From Arcuatula senhousia (Eukaryota > Mollusca > Bivalvia > Mytilida > Mytilidae), in contig OZ020317.1 in NCBI GenBank assembly GCA_963971305.1, positions 19,486,001 through 19,550,000 on the forward strand: a stretch of DNA of 64,000 nucleotides, written 5' to 3'. Under the pieces are notes generated by a model. The model was not told where the DNA came from. It made no database searches and saw nothing but the letters and a program-made list of their open reading frames with translations. Both the position numbers and the translations under genes were made by a program. Of this stretch, positions 33,230-44,741 are shown piece by piece (position 1 is the stretch's first letter; each line of letters opens with the position of its first letter).

Positions 33230-35196
33230 TTCGTCCCTCTGGCCACGTCATTACCGGGGACCTCAACATAGTGGAAAATGACCAACTCCGTGATGTTTTG
33301 GCCAAAGGACCAAAATATCGTGAGCCCAGAGCTATCAACTGGAACCATAATTTCAAAACAATTATGGATTCAGTTGAAGACTATGCCAGAAAATGGGAAA
33401 AAAAGAACATGAAAAGGAAAGCGACGTTCTTTCTGAGAGGGTAAAGTCTGTGAGGTCGTTGGTTTTGAAAAGGATTAACTCTTTGAAAGGCTCGATGAGC
33501 ACCAAGGCAACATCTATTTTCAACAACGCTGATGTTGCGAAGACATTGTCCACCTTACATGACAAATATGTTGTCGTACCTGCTGATAAAGCGCCTAACA
33601 ACATCATTTTCGTATGCAAAAGACACTATATTGATTGTTTAACAGCTGAATTAGGAGTTGGTTGTACTAGGAAAAACACCACATATACAGCAACAACGCT
33701 GTCAAAGGAGGAAATAATCAACAATCATAATTCTGTCATTTCTTCCTTTGGCATTTCTGTTGACAAAAAGAACGATGACGTTCCATCCTTGTATTGGATT
33801 CCAAAGTTTCACAAAACTCCATACAAGCAACGATTTATTGCTGGGTCATCCAAATGTACAACTAAGCCTTTTCAGTTTTGTTAACATCAATATTGACGGC
33901 AATAAAATTAAGCCTTCAAAAGTTCTATTGTTGTTACTCCAGAAATGGCGTCAATCAAATGTGGATTCTCAAAAATTCTAAAGAACTGATGGAAAATCTC
34001 CATTCTAAGTCATTTTCATCATGTAATAGCATTAAAATTTTTGATTTCTCTACATTATATACTTCAATTCCACATTCACAATTAAAAGCTCGTTTGGCAC
34101 AGCTGATTAAACGTAGCTTTATCAAAAAGAACGGAAAACACAGGTACAAGTATTTGGTAGTCGGTTACAAAAAGACTTACTTTGTCATCCAAGAGTCTAG
34201 CAAGAAAAACAAATTTACAGAAGATCAAATAATAGAAATGCTCAACTTTCTAATCGACAACATATTTGTACACTTTGGTGGACGTGTTTTTCAGCAAACA
34301 ATAGGTATACCAATGGGCACAAATTGTGCACCATTGCTTGCCGATTTGTTTCTTCATTCATATGAAGCAGACTTCTTACAATCACTTCTAGACAAAAGGA
34401 CCGCAAACTTGCTTTATCCTTCAATCTCACATTTCGTTATATTGATGATGTCCTTTCACTAAAACAATCCTCGATTTGGTGACTATTTACATCTCATATA
34501 TCCGAAGAAACTTGAGATAAAGGACACTACAGATTCTAGGAAGTCCGCTTCATATTTGGATCTATTTCTCGAAATTGACACACAAGGAAGGCTTTGTACA
34601 AAGGCTCTATGACAAACGTGATGACTTCAACTTTCCAATAGTTAACTTTCCTTTTCTGTGTAGCAACATTCCGTCCGCTCCAGCATATGGAGTTTAGGTA
34701 TCACAACTGATTCGTTATCCAGAGCATGTGGGGAGTACAACGACTTCCTTGATAGAGCTACACGGCTGACAAGTAAATTGTTAACACAGGGGTACGTTGC
34801 TCCCAGGTTGTTGTCATCACTCAAGAAATTTTACGGACGACATCATGTGCTTGTATACAAATACGGGATTTCTATCTCTCAGATGAGCACAGATGTTGGT
34901 TTGGCATAGAGTTTTGTAATGTCATCTTTTCCGGATTTGACCAACACTTAATCGATCTTTGGCAACGTGACGGGTGTGCTATAGCAAGCAGGAACTGCTA
35001 ACTCTTCCGGAGCACCTGAGTTCACTCTCGTTTCGACTTGAGTTCGCGTTGCTGAATTCGGTTTTGTTGTTATGTGTGTGTGTTTTATGTTGTTTTGTGG
35101 TTTGTTTTGTTATGATGATTTTTTGTCTGCCGGTTTTGTCTTTGTCTTTACGGTTTTATGATACTGATTACCCCTTTGGTACACCTTTGCTTCTTC
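33230..35196 (+). pseudogene. Penelope-like element PLE-2, near-identical to PLE-1 but broken
   Basis: It covers more of the 5' side than PLE-1 (RT homology from about 33230) and ends at the same 3' point. By eye, nucleotide identity to PLE-1 is very high, yet the frame is destroyed by single-base indels near 33397, 33870, 34395, 34460, 34600 and 34720, a 3-bp deletion near 33922, and a TAC-to-TAG stop near 34696. The RT motifs FDFSTLYT, GIPMGTNCAP and YIDD are still recognisable in separate frames. It is a dead copy, or one damaged by assembly indels. Confidence 0.85.
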
Positions 35197-35344
35197 CTTA
35201 CATGTTAAATTTTAACAAAGAAATATTAAAAATGATCAGGCATTTTTAGAAATTAGAATAAAAAAGTTTCTTAAGTAAAAAGTCCTTAAGTGAATTAAGA
35301 TATTTTGTTGCCCATATTTAAGTATAATGAAAACTTTTTCAAAA

Positions 35345-35490
35345 TCACCGAAGGTCCATGTAAGCTATTGTCATCACTTGGCGTCCGTCGTCATCGTCTG
35401 TCGTCCGTTAACAATTTTTCAAATATCTTCTCCTCTGAACAGAAGTTAATGAAACTTGGTATGATTGGTCCTTAGGGTGTCCTGTACAAT
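35345..35490 (+). repeat. Partial family C copy (C5)
   Basis: 'ccatgtaagctattgtcatc', 'acttggcgtccgtcgtcatc' and 'gttaacaatttttcaaatat' match the terminal part of C1, C4 and C7 and then stop at copy A3. Confidence 0.6.
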
Positions 35491-35492
35491 GG

Positions 35493-35931
35493 GTGAGTGA
35501 GTGAGTTGGTGTTTTACTCCTTATTAACGCTATATAAGTTATTTAAAGCCGATGAACATGACAAGGATGAAATAATGAACATGAAATGATGATGATAAAT
35601 GAAGTATCGAGGTGGGAGGGAAACAAAGGAACAGTAACTTTTGAGGAACAACCGGAAAAGGGAGAGGTAGGTAGGGGCGGAAAATTTAGCCCATGTATTG
35701 CACTACTTAGTGGTACACAAAGGCGTCTTTTACGTGCATGAAGCGTTGCACTCTCCACAGACGTTGGCCCACTATGGTCAGCGGTCAGTGTTTCCGTATT
35801 ATAGACTTGACACCCCCACGCACGAAGGGTACCCTATTTAGCCACCTAGGGTACACACTTGGTAGCTCTGTGGGATAAGCACTGACCCGACGTCAGAATC
35901 CCAAGACCCTTAGTCGCCTCTTACGACAAGC
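35493..35931 (-). mobile_element. SINE-like family A, copy A3, head-truncated
   Basis: Tail 'gtgagtgagtgagttggtg' on the + left; it ends at 'ttacgacaagct', lacking the last 50 bp (the GC-rich head). Diverged from A1 and A2. Confidence 0.8.
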
Positions 35932-36004
35932 TGTTTTTAAATAGCTCAACATGAGCTGTATCTTCTTTGAGTATGTAACGAATTGAAGAATTATTTCGGA
36001 TTTT

Positions 36005-36112
36005 ATTACTTATTTCATGTTGAAAGGTTATGTAAGATTTTAACGAAGCAAAATCCCGAAATAATTGACCCGTGAACAACCCGGTTAATAAAATAGAGTT
36101 CTAATTATGGGA
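36005..36112. mobile_element. Fragment of MITE family K
   Basis: 'cgaaataattgacccgtgaa' plus 'aacccggttaataaaatagag' is the inverse of 59080-59125 within the complete copy at 59073-59197. Confidence 0.55.
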
Positions 36113-36244
36113 ACAAAGCCGTTGAACAAAGAAGCCCCTTTTCTAGATATTTAGGTCATCTTTTGGCATTTTCTGTTAAAAAAAAGTTCTTTGTTCGTAT
36201 TTTTTTCATTATATTTTGTTGCGGATTTGAGACACTGAAGTGGA

Positions 36245-36490
36245 AATTAGCAGTACGACTGGTGTGTTATAGCAGACAGAAATCGCTTAAAGTTCCGGAG
36301 CACCTGAGCTCACTCCTGTTACGACCTGAGTTCGCGTTGTTGATTTCCGTTTGATTGATTTTGTGTTTTGTTTTTCTTCCTGCTGTTCTTGTTCGAGTTT
36401 ACTGGTTTTGTCGTTTCCCTTTAATTCGGACTGTTGACACTCGAATTTCGCAAGGTTCCTTTGTGTGATTGGTTTAGTAATGTTTTTCTT
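36245..36490 (+). repeat. PLE 3'-UTR remnant, plus strand
   Basis: 'ggtgtgttatagcagacaga', 'ccggagcacctgagctcact' and 'gagttcgcgttgttgatttc' follow the order of the PLE tails. No RT codons remain. Confidence 0.7.
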
Positions 36491-36829
36491 TGAACCTATT
36501 TTCACATCTACGACATTCATTGATTTTGATTCATTCATTTTCTCTTAACTCTTCAATTGAGTCGATGAACTTCACAAGCTTCTAATTTAATAGTTCAACG
36601 TTGGGTTAAACATCCTTAACATGAATTTACGCAAATCATGCTCTTTTGTTAAGGTAAAACGTCATTACTACCTACGCTTGTTTTTTAATGATCCGACAGC
36701 ATGGTATATGTATTCACAGCGGTTTTCGCTTTTTCATTATTCACCTTATGCCAGCTCATTGGTAAATCCATTAAAGTATAGAAAAGTTACACCGATAATG
36801 ATGAGATATAAATAATAAACATCAAGAAC
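36491..36829. other. No gene seen
   Basis: Only a 64-codon ORF without motifs, between the PLE tail and the minisatellite. Confidence 0.4.
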
Positions 36830-36832
36830 CAG

Positions 36833-37770
36833 ACGACAATGGACGAAAGGTTTCGGAGAAATTAAGAACCAGATCAAAGGTTTCGGAGAAACTTAGAACC
36901 AGATCAAAGGTTTCAGAGAAACTTAGAACCAGACAAAAGGTTTCGGAGAAACTTAGAACCAGATCAAAGGTTTCCGAGAACACTAGAACCAGACAAAATT
37001 TTTCGGAGGAATCTAAAATTAGACAAAACGTTTTGGAGAAACCTAGAACCAGATCAAAGGTTTCGGAAAAACTTAGAACCTGACAAAAGGTTTCGGAGAA
37101 ACTTAGAACCAGATCAAAGGTTTCGGAGAAATTTAGAACCAGATCAAAGGTTTCGGAGAAATTTAAAACCAGACAAAAGGTTTTGGAGAAACTTAGAACC
37201 AGATCAAAGGTTTCGGAGAAACTTAGAACCAGATCAAAGGTTTCGGAGAAACTTAGAACCAGATAAAAGGTTTCGGAGAAATCTAGAACCAGACAAAAGG
37301 TTTCGGAGAAACTTAGAACCAGACAAAAGGTTTTGGAGAAACTTAGAACCAGACAAAAGGCTTCGGAGAAACTTAGAACCAGACAAAAGGTTTCGGAGAA
37401 ACTTAGAACCAGATCAAAGGTTTCCGAGAACACTAGAACCAGACAAAATTTTCGGAGGAATCTAAAATTACGTGTAGACAAAACGTTTTGGAGAAACCTA
37501 GAACCAGATCAAAGGTTTCGGAGAAACTTAGAACCAGACAAAAGGTTTAGGAGAAACTTAGAACCAGATCAAACGTTTCGGAGAAACTTAGAACAAGACA
37601 AAATGTTTCGGAGAAATCTAAAATCAGACAAAACGTTTCGGAGAAACCTAGAACCAGATCAAATGTTTCAAACAAAACTTAGAACCAGACAAAAGGTTTC
37701 GGAGAAATCTAGGACCACGTCAAATGTATCTCCTGAACCAGACAAAAGGTTTCGGAGATCTGTCATCTCA
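36833..37770. repeat. 30-bp minisatellite, about 31 units, open on both strands
   Basis: The unit is approximately 'aggtttcggagaaacttaga' plus 'accagatcaa'. The period is exactly 30 bp in most units, so a 219-codon minus frame (SETFDLVLSF repeats, 36822-37481) and a 148-codon plus frame (37333-37779) both stay open. A variant pair of units ('tttccgagaacactag' then 'ttttggagaaaccta') at about 36967-37050 recurs at about 37420-37510, showing an internal duplication. Neither frame has a non-repetitive domain; coding is unlikely. Confidence 0.8.
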
Positions 37771-37805
37771 TTAGAATAGAATCTGGACAATATATTGACT
37801 AGCTA

Positions 37806-38340
37806 TAGAGGCTTGAGTGAGCTTAAATCGTTCACCTGATCTCATATGCTAAAGCTTCTTACCTAGTGTCCAACATGGTCTACATGTACATGCTAAGTAT
37901 CATGCAAGTTAGGAAATTTAAAATATTTCACAAAATATTTCAGTTAGAATTATTGATAGAAAACAGTTAAAGGAAGATAACTCTTAAGCCGTTGTTTCTC
38001 ACAAATTTGACCCTGAAGTTATTTTTGTAAATCTAAATGAGCAAAATATTTCTCCAATGTCAACCCTTCCCATAGCACACGCGGTTTTCAAGTTAATGTT
38101 AGAAACTGCGAAAATTGTCTTTTTTGTGAAGAATGAAAATAAACTCCTATAAAGAGTCGTCCCACACCCTCAACTCCATGAGGAGTTTGTAGAACGTTTT
38201 ATGCTGAAGTCAAAGGAAGGTACTAGGTTTCTTCAAATTTTATCTATCTCTTATACTTTTCGAATTATATGATCAAAGCTATGGTCTGATCCTTCTGTGC
38301 TTTGTTTTAGCAACAACAGGCATGTTGGCTGGTCCGCGTG
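37806..38340 (-). repeat. Divergent family C copy (C6)
   Basis: 'tagaggcttgagtgagctta' and 'aatcgttcacctgatct' at the start, then degenerate 'tgagcaaaatatttc' and 'cctataaagagtcgtcc' blocks. Low similarity inside. Confidence 0.55.
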
Positions 38341-38399
38341 CTTATGCTTATTTCACCAACTTAGACGAGGACATTTTAAAAGTTAAGTATACAAAGCTT

Positions 38400-38640
38400 G
38401 AAAGCAGTCCCCGTCGGGTCAGGTGAGTTATAAATGGTTGAAAACCTTACCCAGAATATAAGGAACAGTGGCAGATCCAGAGGATTTGTGATCCCTTGGG
38501 TTGTACACCACTTTTCCCGGGATATTTTTATATCTACGTGCACTTTTAAGGCAAAATCGGCTAAAAACACCCCCGTTTTCGTCCTAAGTACCCGATCGGT
38601 GGAAACCCCTTTAAAAAGTTCTTGATCCGCCCCTAGGGAT
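38400..38640. repeat. Candidate MITE with 'ggcagatccag' / 'tgatccgccc' ends, next to repeat L
   Basis: 'cagtggcagatccagagg' near 38467 and 'cttgatccgcccctaggg' near 38622 are weakly inverted. Upstream 'tcgggtcaggtgagttataa' (38414) also occurs at about 48868. Superfamily not assignable. Confidence 0.4.
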
Positions 38641-38874
38641 ACAAACATTTTGATACCAATGTTACCTGTCTTATATTAGGCAATTATTTGCGTGAATGCT
38701 TGAAAGAGAAAATAATATACTGATTTAAGAAGATTTATTTTTAACGAGTATGAAAAAAAAAAAATAAGGCAAAACCATATCTGAAAAAGCTAATTAGATC
38801 GCAATGGTACTGAACCCTTATATTGAAAGTCATTCAACGTTTTGTGATTACATTTTTGTTCATTTGTGATAGGG

Positions 38875-39010
38875 GTGACATATAGGCCATGCAATATAGG
38901 GCATGCCATATAATGTAGGTCATACGATATAGGATATGTCATATACATGTAGGTCATAGACTATAGGGTATGCGATATAATGTATGAGAAAAGGTCATGT
39001 GATATAGGTA
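38875..39010. repeat. Degenerate short tandem repeat on 'ggtcatgcgatatagg'
   Basis: About eight imperfect units of 14-22 bp ('ggccatgcaatatagggc', 'atgccatataatgtaggtca', 'tacgatataggatatgtc' and so on). Confidence 0.6.
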
Positions 39011-39106
39011 AGGTGTTTTGTCCTATAATACAAATTAAAAAAAGACTATAACTTATTATTTATGATATGTGGTTATAATGTCAAGGCTTTACTTGAATTT
39101 AATCTC

Positions 39107-39421
39107 TTAGTTAGTTATTCATTGCTTTATTCCCAAGCAGCAATAATTCGGTTGCATCAGGGATATGAACATGAAAGGGGTTGTATAATGAACATGCATG
39201 AAACGATGATGAAGTAGAGGAAAGGGGACAGAAGATCAATTGTGTTGGGGAAATTTGGCCTGTCACTGAAAAAAGTAGGGAGACGTAGAATTGCATGATT
39301 TATCCGCCTCTTGCACAGGGATTCTATGGGTCTAAATCTTATCAAGACCTGCAGCAGGGTTTTTTAACGTGAGAGAAATTTTTGACCCAACACGGTGCAC
39401 CACCATTGTGTTTGGTCAGAT
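39107..39421 (-). mobile_element. SINE-like family B, copy B4, truncated and diverged
   Basis: Tail 'tagttagttattcattgctt' to 'cacggtgcaccaccattgtg'; the head is missing. It abuts a PLE tail directly at 39422. Confidence 0.75.
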
Positions 39422-39620
39422 TTGCAGGAACTGTTTACTCTGCCTGAGCACCTGAGTTCACTCTCGTTTCGACTTGTTATTCAGTTATTGTTCAGGTATT
39501 TTTGTGTTTCCATGTTTTACATGTTGTCTGTTTTTGTCCCGTTCTTGTTGGTGTTTACTGGTTTTGTCTCTGCCCTTTCGGACTTTTGACATTCGAATAC
39601 CCAATTGGTACCTCTGCTTC
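39422..39620 (+). repeat. PLE 3'-UTR remnant, plus strand
   Basis: 'gcaggaactgtttactctgc', 'gcacctgagttcactctcgt', 'tgtttactggttttgtctct' and 'ggtacctctgcttcttt' in PLE-tail order. The minus-strand remnant at 62450-62565 matches this subtype closely. Confidence 0.75.
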
Positions 39621-39665
39621 TTTCAAGTAAAATCTCATTAGTTGCATCATATATGAAGATATATC

Positions 39666-39851
39666 TTAATACTTATCGTATAAGAAACACAGAGACAAAC
39701 AAGGTTGAGGGTTAACATATTTCTTCGTACATGGGATGAGGTATTTGTTTATTCCAATTTTAAAAAAATTCTTTTTTAATGTTTCATCTTTGGGAAATAC
39801 ATGGCCACCTCTGTTTGAACAATTAGGTACACAACAACAAGTGAAAGGCAT
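39666..39851 (-). pseudogene. THAP-like zinc-finger N-terminus, single exon fragment
   Basis: A 61-codon frame beginning MPFTCCCVPNCSNRGGHVFP, the start of a THAP domain (C-x(2-4)-C, then a GG-x-FPK block), a C2CH DNA-binding module shared by P-element-type transposases and host THAP proteins. The expected downstream W, second Cys, His and AVPTIF-like end are not found before the stop. It could be a lone first exon or a relic. No partner exon was recognised on the minus strand nearby. Confidence 0.45.
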
Positions 39852-39879
39852 CTTTGTATTTAGATTACTAATGCATGTT

Positions 39880-41624
39880 GGTACGAGTACACAATTATCA
39901 CCCTTGGATTTTCGTTGTCCACGAATATAGTTCTATTAAAAATAGTACCTATGAACAAGTATTGTGTGTGTGTGTTCTATTCACTTTTAGAGGTTGATTT
40001 TGGTCTCAAATTGATGTCACAGTAATGAAGAAATTTAATGACATCCTTAAAAATCCAAATTCAATTGGGAAAGGTAGCTCTTTATTGCACAAAAAGGGGG
40101 GAGTTTTGCTTTTCGGAAGCTCTCAGATTTTATCCCCTCTAGGACCCCAGAATTTTCAACTGTCAAAAAAGTTTGATATCTGTGAAAGGAGAATTTGTTG
40201 CATTATTTGTTTGCAATTGTGGTAATGAGAAAGTGTGTTTAAAATTATTTGGTTTGAGCAGGTGCAATTTTTTTAAAACGAAATTTTCTTTTATTGAACA
40301 AAGAGGGAAAATTAAATGTGGTCTCGTACCTAATGGGTGGCCTACAGCAAGTCTAGAAGTAATACTTTAACTATAGAATAATGTCAGGATGAGTGATAAT
40401 GTCATGCTTTGAACAAGTTATGATAGTCCAAGTTGAAATTTTATTCATTCAGATCATTTTCTGGTCATTTTAGACCATTATTGGGTGTCTATGGGAATTC
40501 CAATGCTATTTCTTAACTTAGGAGAATTTGACATAGTTTAAATTTATTATGAAGCTTAGCTTGAAAAATATATCTCTTATGAGACTGTATGAGGTAGGAA
40601 ACTATTAAAAGAAGAAACTGAGATAACTTTAAGAAGTAAACTACTTAAGAAAAATGATAAATGTCAAAATTTTGACTTCTAAAGAACATTGCGGCTTAAT
40701 GTCATGTTTACTGGTATGGTCATGTGGGGACTTTTTTTCAATAAAAGCATGAATTCAAGTAAAATAAGTCACCAAATAGAATAAATGCATTAAGAATAAG
40801 ATTAGAAACACAGACATATTGCTTAAAAGCTAACATCATCACCCAGAAATGTCATATTGTGTCAAAATCTAAGCTTTTTTGCGAGCAAAATTTCACCATT
40901 TTGCCTGAAATTGGTTATAACGCCTGACCATTTTTCATAATTAACCCTCTGACTAGAGAAGTTGCATATTAAATGTGTTGTCTATTATCCTCTCATGCTA
41001 AAAACATGCTTGTATTAAAACAAATTGCACAATTCTAGCTTTTTAAGCCCCAAAAGATAGGATTTTAATGATGAAAAGTCACCATAGCCTTTAATTACCA
41101 GTGTAACAGCACTCAAAATCACAAAGTTTGACCTTATATATATATACAAATGGGTGTTTTGAGTCTTAGTAAGAATATCATCTATTCTACATTTTAATAC
41201 CATAAGGAACTGATTATCTCATTTCACTTCATCAAATTCCTCCTGACCATACATGTACCCCCTGAAAAGTCAGAAATTGCATATTTTCCACTCCGCGAAC
41301 ATTGGACGGTCGCAAAATCTTTCACCATGCACTTATTTCCTTAAAACATGTATTTTTTATGTGCAGCTAGCATTAAGCTATTGATATTAATCATTGGTTT
41401 GGTTAAAATCTATCAGACTTGAAAAAAAATGCTAAAAAGGCTTCCTGGGTTTCCCTACGGATTAGACGCATAATAGTTTTAGGACTAACTAGCTTACAAA
41501 AGTACTAATATTTTTATTGAATAGCATCTGACATGCCTGAAAATTTGTTATTTGACTCAAAATTGACTAGGCATGGTAGATATATACTTTCTTTCTTGTA
41601 GTTGAGGGTTTTCCGAGGTTAATA
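39880..41624. repeat. 1745-bp tandem duplication, copy 1
   Basis: From 'ggtacgagtacacaattatc' to just before the same motif at 41625. Differences from copy 2 are very few by eye (for example G/T near 40196 against 42725, and 'ttaaattt' versus 'ttttcatt'), so the duplication is young. No gene is recognised inside; the short ORFs, including two of about 65 codons near 40025-40370, have no motifs. Confidence 0.85.
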
Positions 41625-44159
41625 GGTACGAGTACACAATTATCACCCTTGGATTTTCGTTGTCCACGAATATAGTTCTATTAAAAATAGTACCTATGAA
41701 CAAGTATTGTGTGTGTGTGTTCTATTCACTTTTAGAGGTTGATTTTAGTCTCAAATTGATGTCACAGTAATGAAGAAAGGATGGGTTGCGATAAGGCCCT
41801 ATTTTGGCCCATCTATAGGCGAAAAATAAAAAGTTTTTCATAGCATGTTCCTTTATATCCTATTTTGTAGCAAAATGATTGTACTTTTGTAAAAGACTAC
41901 TTTTAGATACGTTTGCACGACCACAGCTTCGAAAATCGAGTTCAAAACTGACCCATTTTGAATGAAAATTTCATTTTGCTTTAAAGAAACTTTCAAGGTA
42001 GGGCTTCAATAAATTGAAATTTTGTGCTAAAATACTTGAAGCCGGTGTTTAAAGATCTACAAAAGGTTCATCATATATATACATTACTTAAAACAACAAT
42101 TTTGAAATTGAAATGACCGCTCATCTCAAGAAAAACGAAGAAAAAGGAGAGATTTCGCACATTTTTTAACTACTGACAACAAGTTCAAAAATTATAGTCT
42201 TTATAAATTTTTAGTATGTCTTGCACGCGGAACCAGCTTGAAACTTTCATAAAAGATGTAATTTAGTAATAAAAGTTTTTGAATAAAATATGGAGCTGGT
42301 TCCGCGTGCAAGGCTATACTTCCGGGAAGGATATATAGCACTCATTTGCGCCAATGTCCCATAGGCACGATGTTAAAATAATTTGCGGTGGTTCATTTCA
42401 AGCACCATTTACTAGAAAATAAAATAAGCTTTTTAACTACACACGGTTATTTTCAAAAAATAGAAATATTAACCTTTCCAACAATACATTTTTGGATAGA
42501 ATTTACTTAATTTTAATTGTGACTTTTTCGGTGGGCTGAAAAAGGGTCTTATCGCAACCCATCCTTTAATGACATCCTTAAAAATCCAAATTCAATTGGG
42601 AAAGGTAGCTCTTTATTGCACAAAAAGGGGGGAGTTTTGCTTTTCGGAAGCTCTCAGATTTTATCCCCTCTAGGACCCCAGAATTTTCAACTGTCAAAAA
42701 AGTTTGATATCTGTGAAAGGAGAATGTGTTGCATTATTTGTTTGCAATTGTGGTAATGAGAAAGTGTGTTTAAAATTATTTGGTTTGAGCAGGTGCAATT
42801 TTTTTAAAACGAAATTTTCTTTTATTGAACAAAGAGGGAAAATTAAATGTGGTCTCGTACCTAATGGGTGGCCTACAGCAAGTCTAGAAGTAATACTTTA
42901 ACTATAGAATAATGTCAGGATGAGTGATAATGTCATGCTTTGAACAAGTTATGATAGTCCAAGTTGAAATTTTATTCATTCAGATCATTTTCTGGTCATT
43001 TTAGACCATTATTGGGTGTCTATGGGAATTCCAATGCTATTTCTTAACTTAGGAGAATTTGACATAGTTTTCATTTATTATGAAGCTTAGCTTGAAAAAT
43101 ATATCTCTTATGAGACTGTATGAGGTAGGAAACTATTAAAAGAAGAAACTGAGATAACTTTAAGAAGTAAACTACTTAAGAAAAATGATAAATGTCAAAA
43201 TTTTGACTTCTAAAGAACATTGCGGCTTAATGTCATGTTTACTGGTATGGTCATGTGGGGACTTTTTTTCAATAAAAGCATGAATTCAAGTAAAATAAGT
43301 CACCAAATAGAATAAATGCATTAAGAATAAGATTAGAAACACAGACATATTGCTTAAAAGCTAACATCATCACCCAGAAATGTCATATTGTGTCAAAATC
43401 TAAGCTTTTTTGCGAGCAAAATTTCACCATTTTGCCTGAAATTGGTTATAACGCCTGACCATTTTTCATAATTAACCCTCTGACTAGAGAAGTTGCATAT
43501 TAAATGTGTTGTCTATTATCCTCTCATGCTAAAAACATGCTTGTATTAAAACAAATTGCACAATTCTAGCTTTTTAAGCCCCAAAAGATAGGATTTTAAT
43601 GATGAAAAGTCACCATAGCCTTTAATTACCAGTGTAACAGCACTCAAAATCACAAAGTTTGACCTTATATATATATACAAATGGGTGTTTTGAGTCTTAG
43701 TTAGTAAGAATATCATCTATTCTACATTTTAATACCATAAGGAACTGATTATCTCATTTCACTTCATCAAATTCCTCCTGACCATACATGTACCCCCTGA
43801 AAAGTCAGAAATTGCATATTTTCCACTCCGCGAACATTGGACGGTCGCAAAATCTTTCACCATGCACTTATTTCCTTAAAACATGTATTTTTTATGTGCA
43901 GCTAGCATTAAGCTATTGATATTAATCATTGGTTTGGTTAAAATCTATCAGACTTGAAAAAAAATGCTAAAAAGGCTTCCTGGGTTTCCCTACGGATTAG
44001 ACGCATAATAGTTTTAGGACTAACTAGCTTACAAAAGTACTAATATTTTTATTGAATAGCATCTGACATGCCTGAAAATTTGTTATTTGACTCAAAATTG
44101 ACTAGGCATGGTAGATATATACTTTCTTTCTTGTAGTTGAGGGTTTTCCGAGGTTAATA
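41625..44159. repeat. 1745-bp tandem duplication, copy 2, carrying a 786-bp insertion
   Basis: Same sequence as copy 1 plus the element at 41779-42564 and a 4-bp TTAG gain near 43700, which exactly accounts for its 2535-bp length. Confidence 0.85.
41779..42564. mobile_element. 786-bp TIR element inserted between AAA and TTT without duplication (Spy-like)
   Basis: The ends 'ggatgggttgcgataag' (41779-41795) and its perfect inverse (42548-42564) extend with one mismatch into 'ccct'/'aggg'. Copies 1 and 3 of the host duplication give the empty site 'gaagaaatttaatg'; the filled site is 'gaagaaa' + element + 'tttaatg', so no base was duplicated or lost. As I recall, the Spy group of DNA transposons inserts between AAA and TTT with no duplication. 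No transposase frame is seen, so this is a non-autonomous member. An internal hairpin ('cacgcggaaccagct' with its inverse) lies at about 42223-42325. Confidence 0.8.
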
Positions 44160-44615
44160 GGTACGAGTACACAATTATCACCCTTGGATTTTCGTTGTCC
44201 ACGAATATAGTTCTATTAAAAATAGTACCTATGAACAAGTATTGTGTGTGTGTGTTCTATTCACTTTTAGAGGTTGATTTTAGTCTCAAATTGATGTCAC
44301 AGTAATGAAGAAATTTAATGACATCCTTAAAAATCCAAATTCAATTGGGAAAGGTAGCTCTTTATTGCACAAAAAGGGGGGAGTTTTGCTTTTCGGAAGC
44401 TCTCAGATTTTATCCCCTCTAGGACCCCAGAATTTTCAACTGTCAAAAAAGTTTGATATCTGTGAAAGGAGAATTTGTTGCATTATTTGTTTGCAATTGT
44501 GGTAATGAGAAAGTGTGTTTAAAATTATTTGGTTTGAGCAGGTGCAATTTTTTTAAAACGAAATTTTCTTTTATTGAACAAAGAGGGAAAATTAAATGTG
44601 GTCTCGTACCTAATG
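44160..44615. repeat. 1745-bp tandem duplication, copy 3, truncated after 456 bp
   Basis: Matches copies 1 and 2 from 'ggtacgagtac' to 'gtctcgtacctaatg' and then ends abruptly. Confidence 0.85.
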
Positions 44616-44741
44616 TGTTATGATAAACGGATGTTGATAAGGACCGTATTAGCTACAGCGCCATCTGGATTTGTTATCAGGGGATATAAATGACTTTGGT
44701 TTCTCATTCTACCTCTAAGCTACATGTAATTATGTAAAAAA

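Noticed and set aside
36822..37481. 219-codon minus-strand ORF as a gene
   Set aside because: Entirely made of the 30-bp minisatellite; any stop-free unit with a period divisible by three gives such frames.
36833..37770. CRISPR array (regular 30-bp repeats)
   Set aside because: There are no unique spacers; units are contiguous, and the DNA is eukaryotic.
40025..40370. Overlapping 65-66 codon ORFs, repeated at 42704 and 44305
   Set aside because: They recur only because the region is tandemly duplicated; no motif, no start context and no length conservation beyond the repeat.
41779..42564. Helitron insertion (inserts between A and T without duplication)
   Set aside because: The 17-bp perfect TIRs and GGATGGG ends do not fit the TC start and CTRR end with hairpin of Helitrons; a Spy-like element explains AAA|TTT better.
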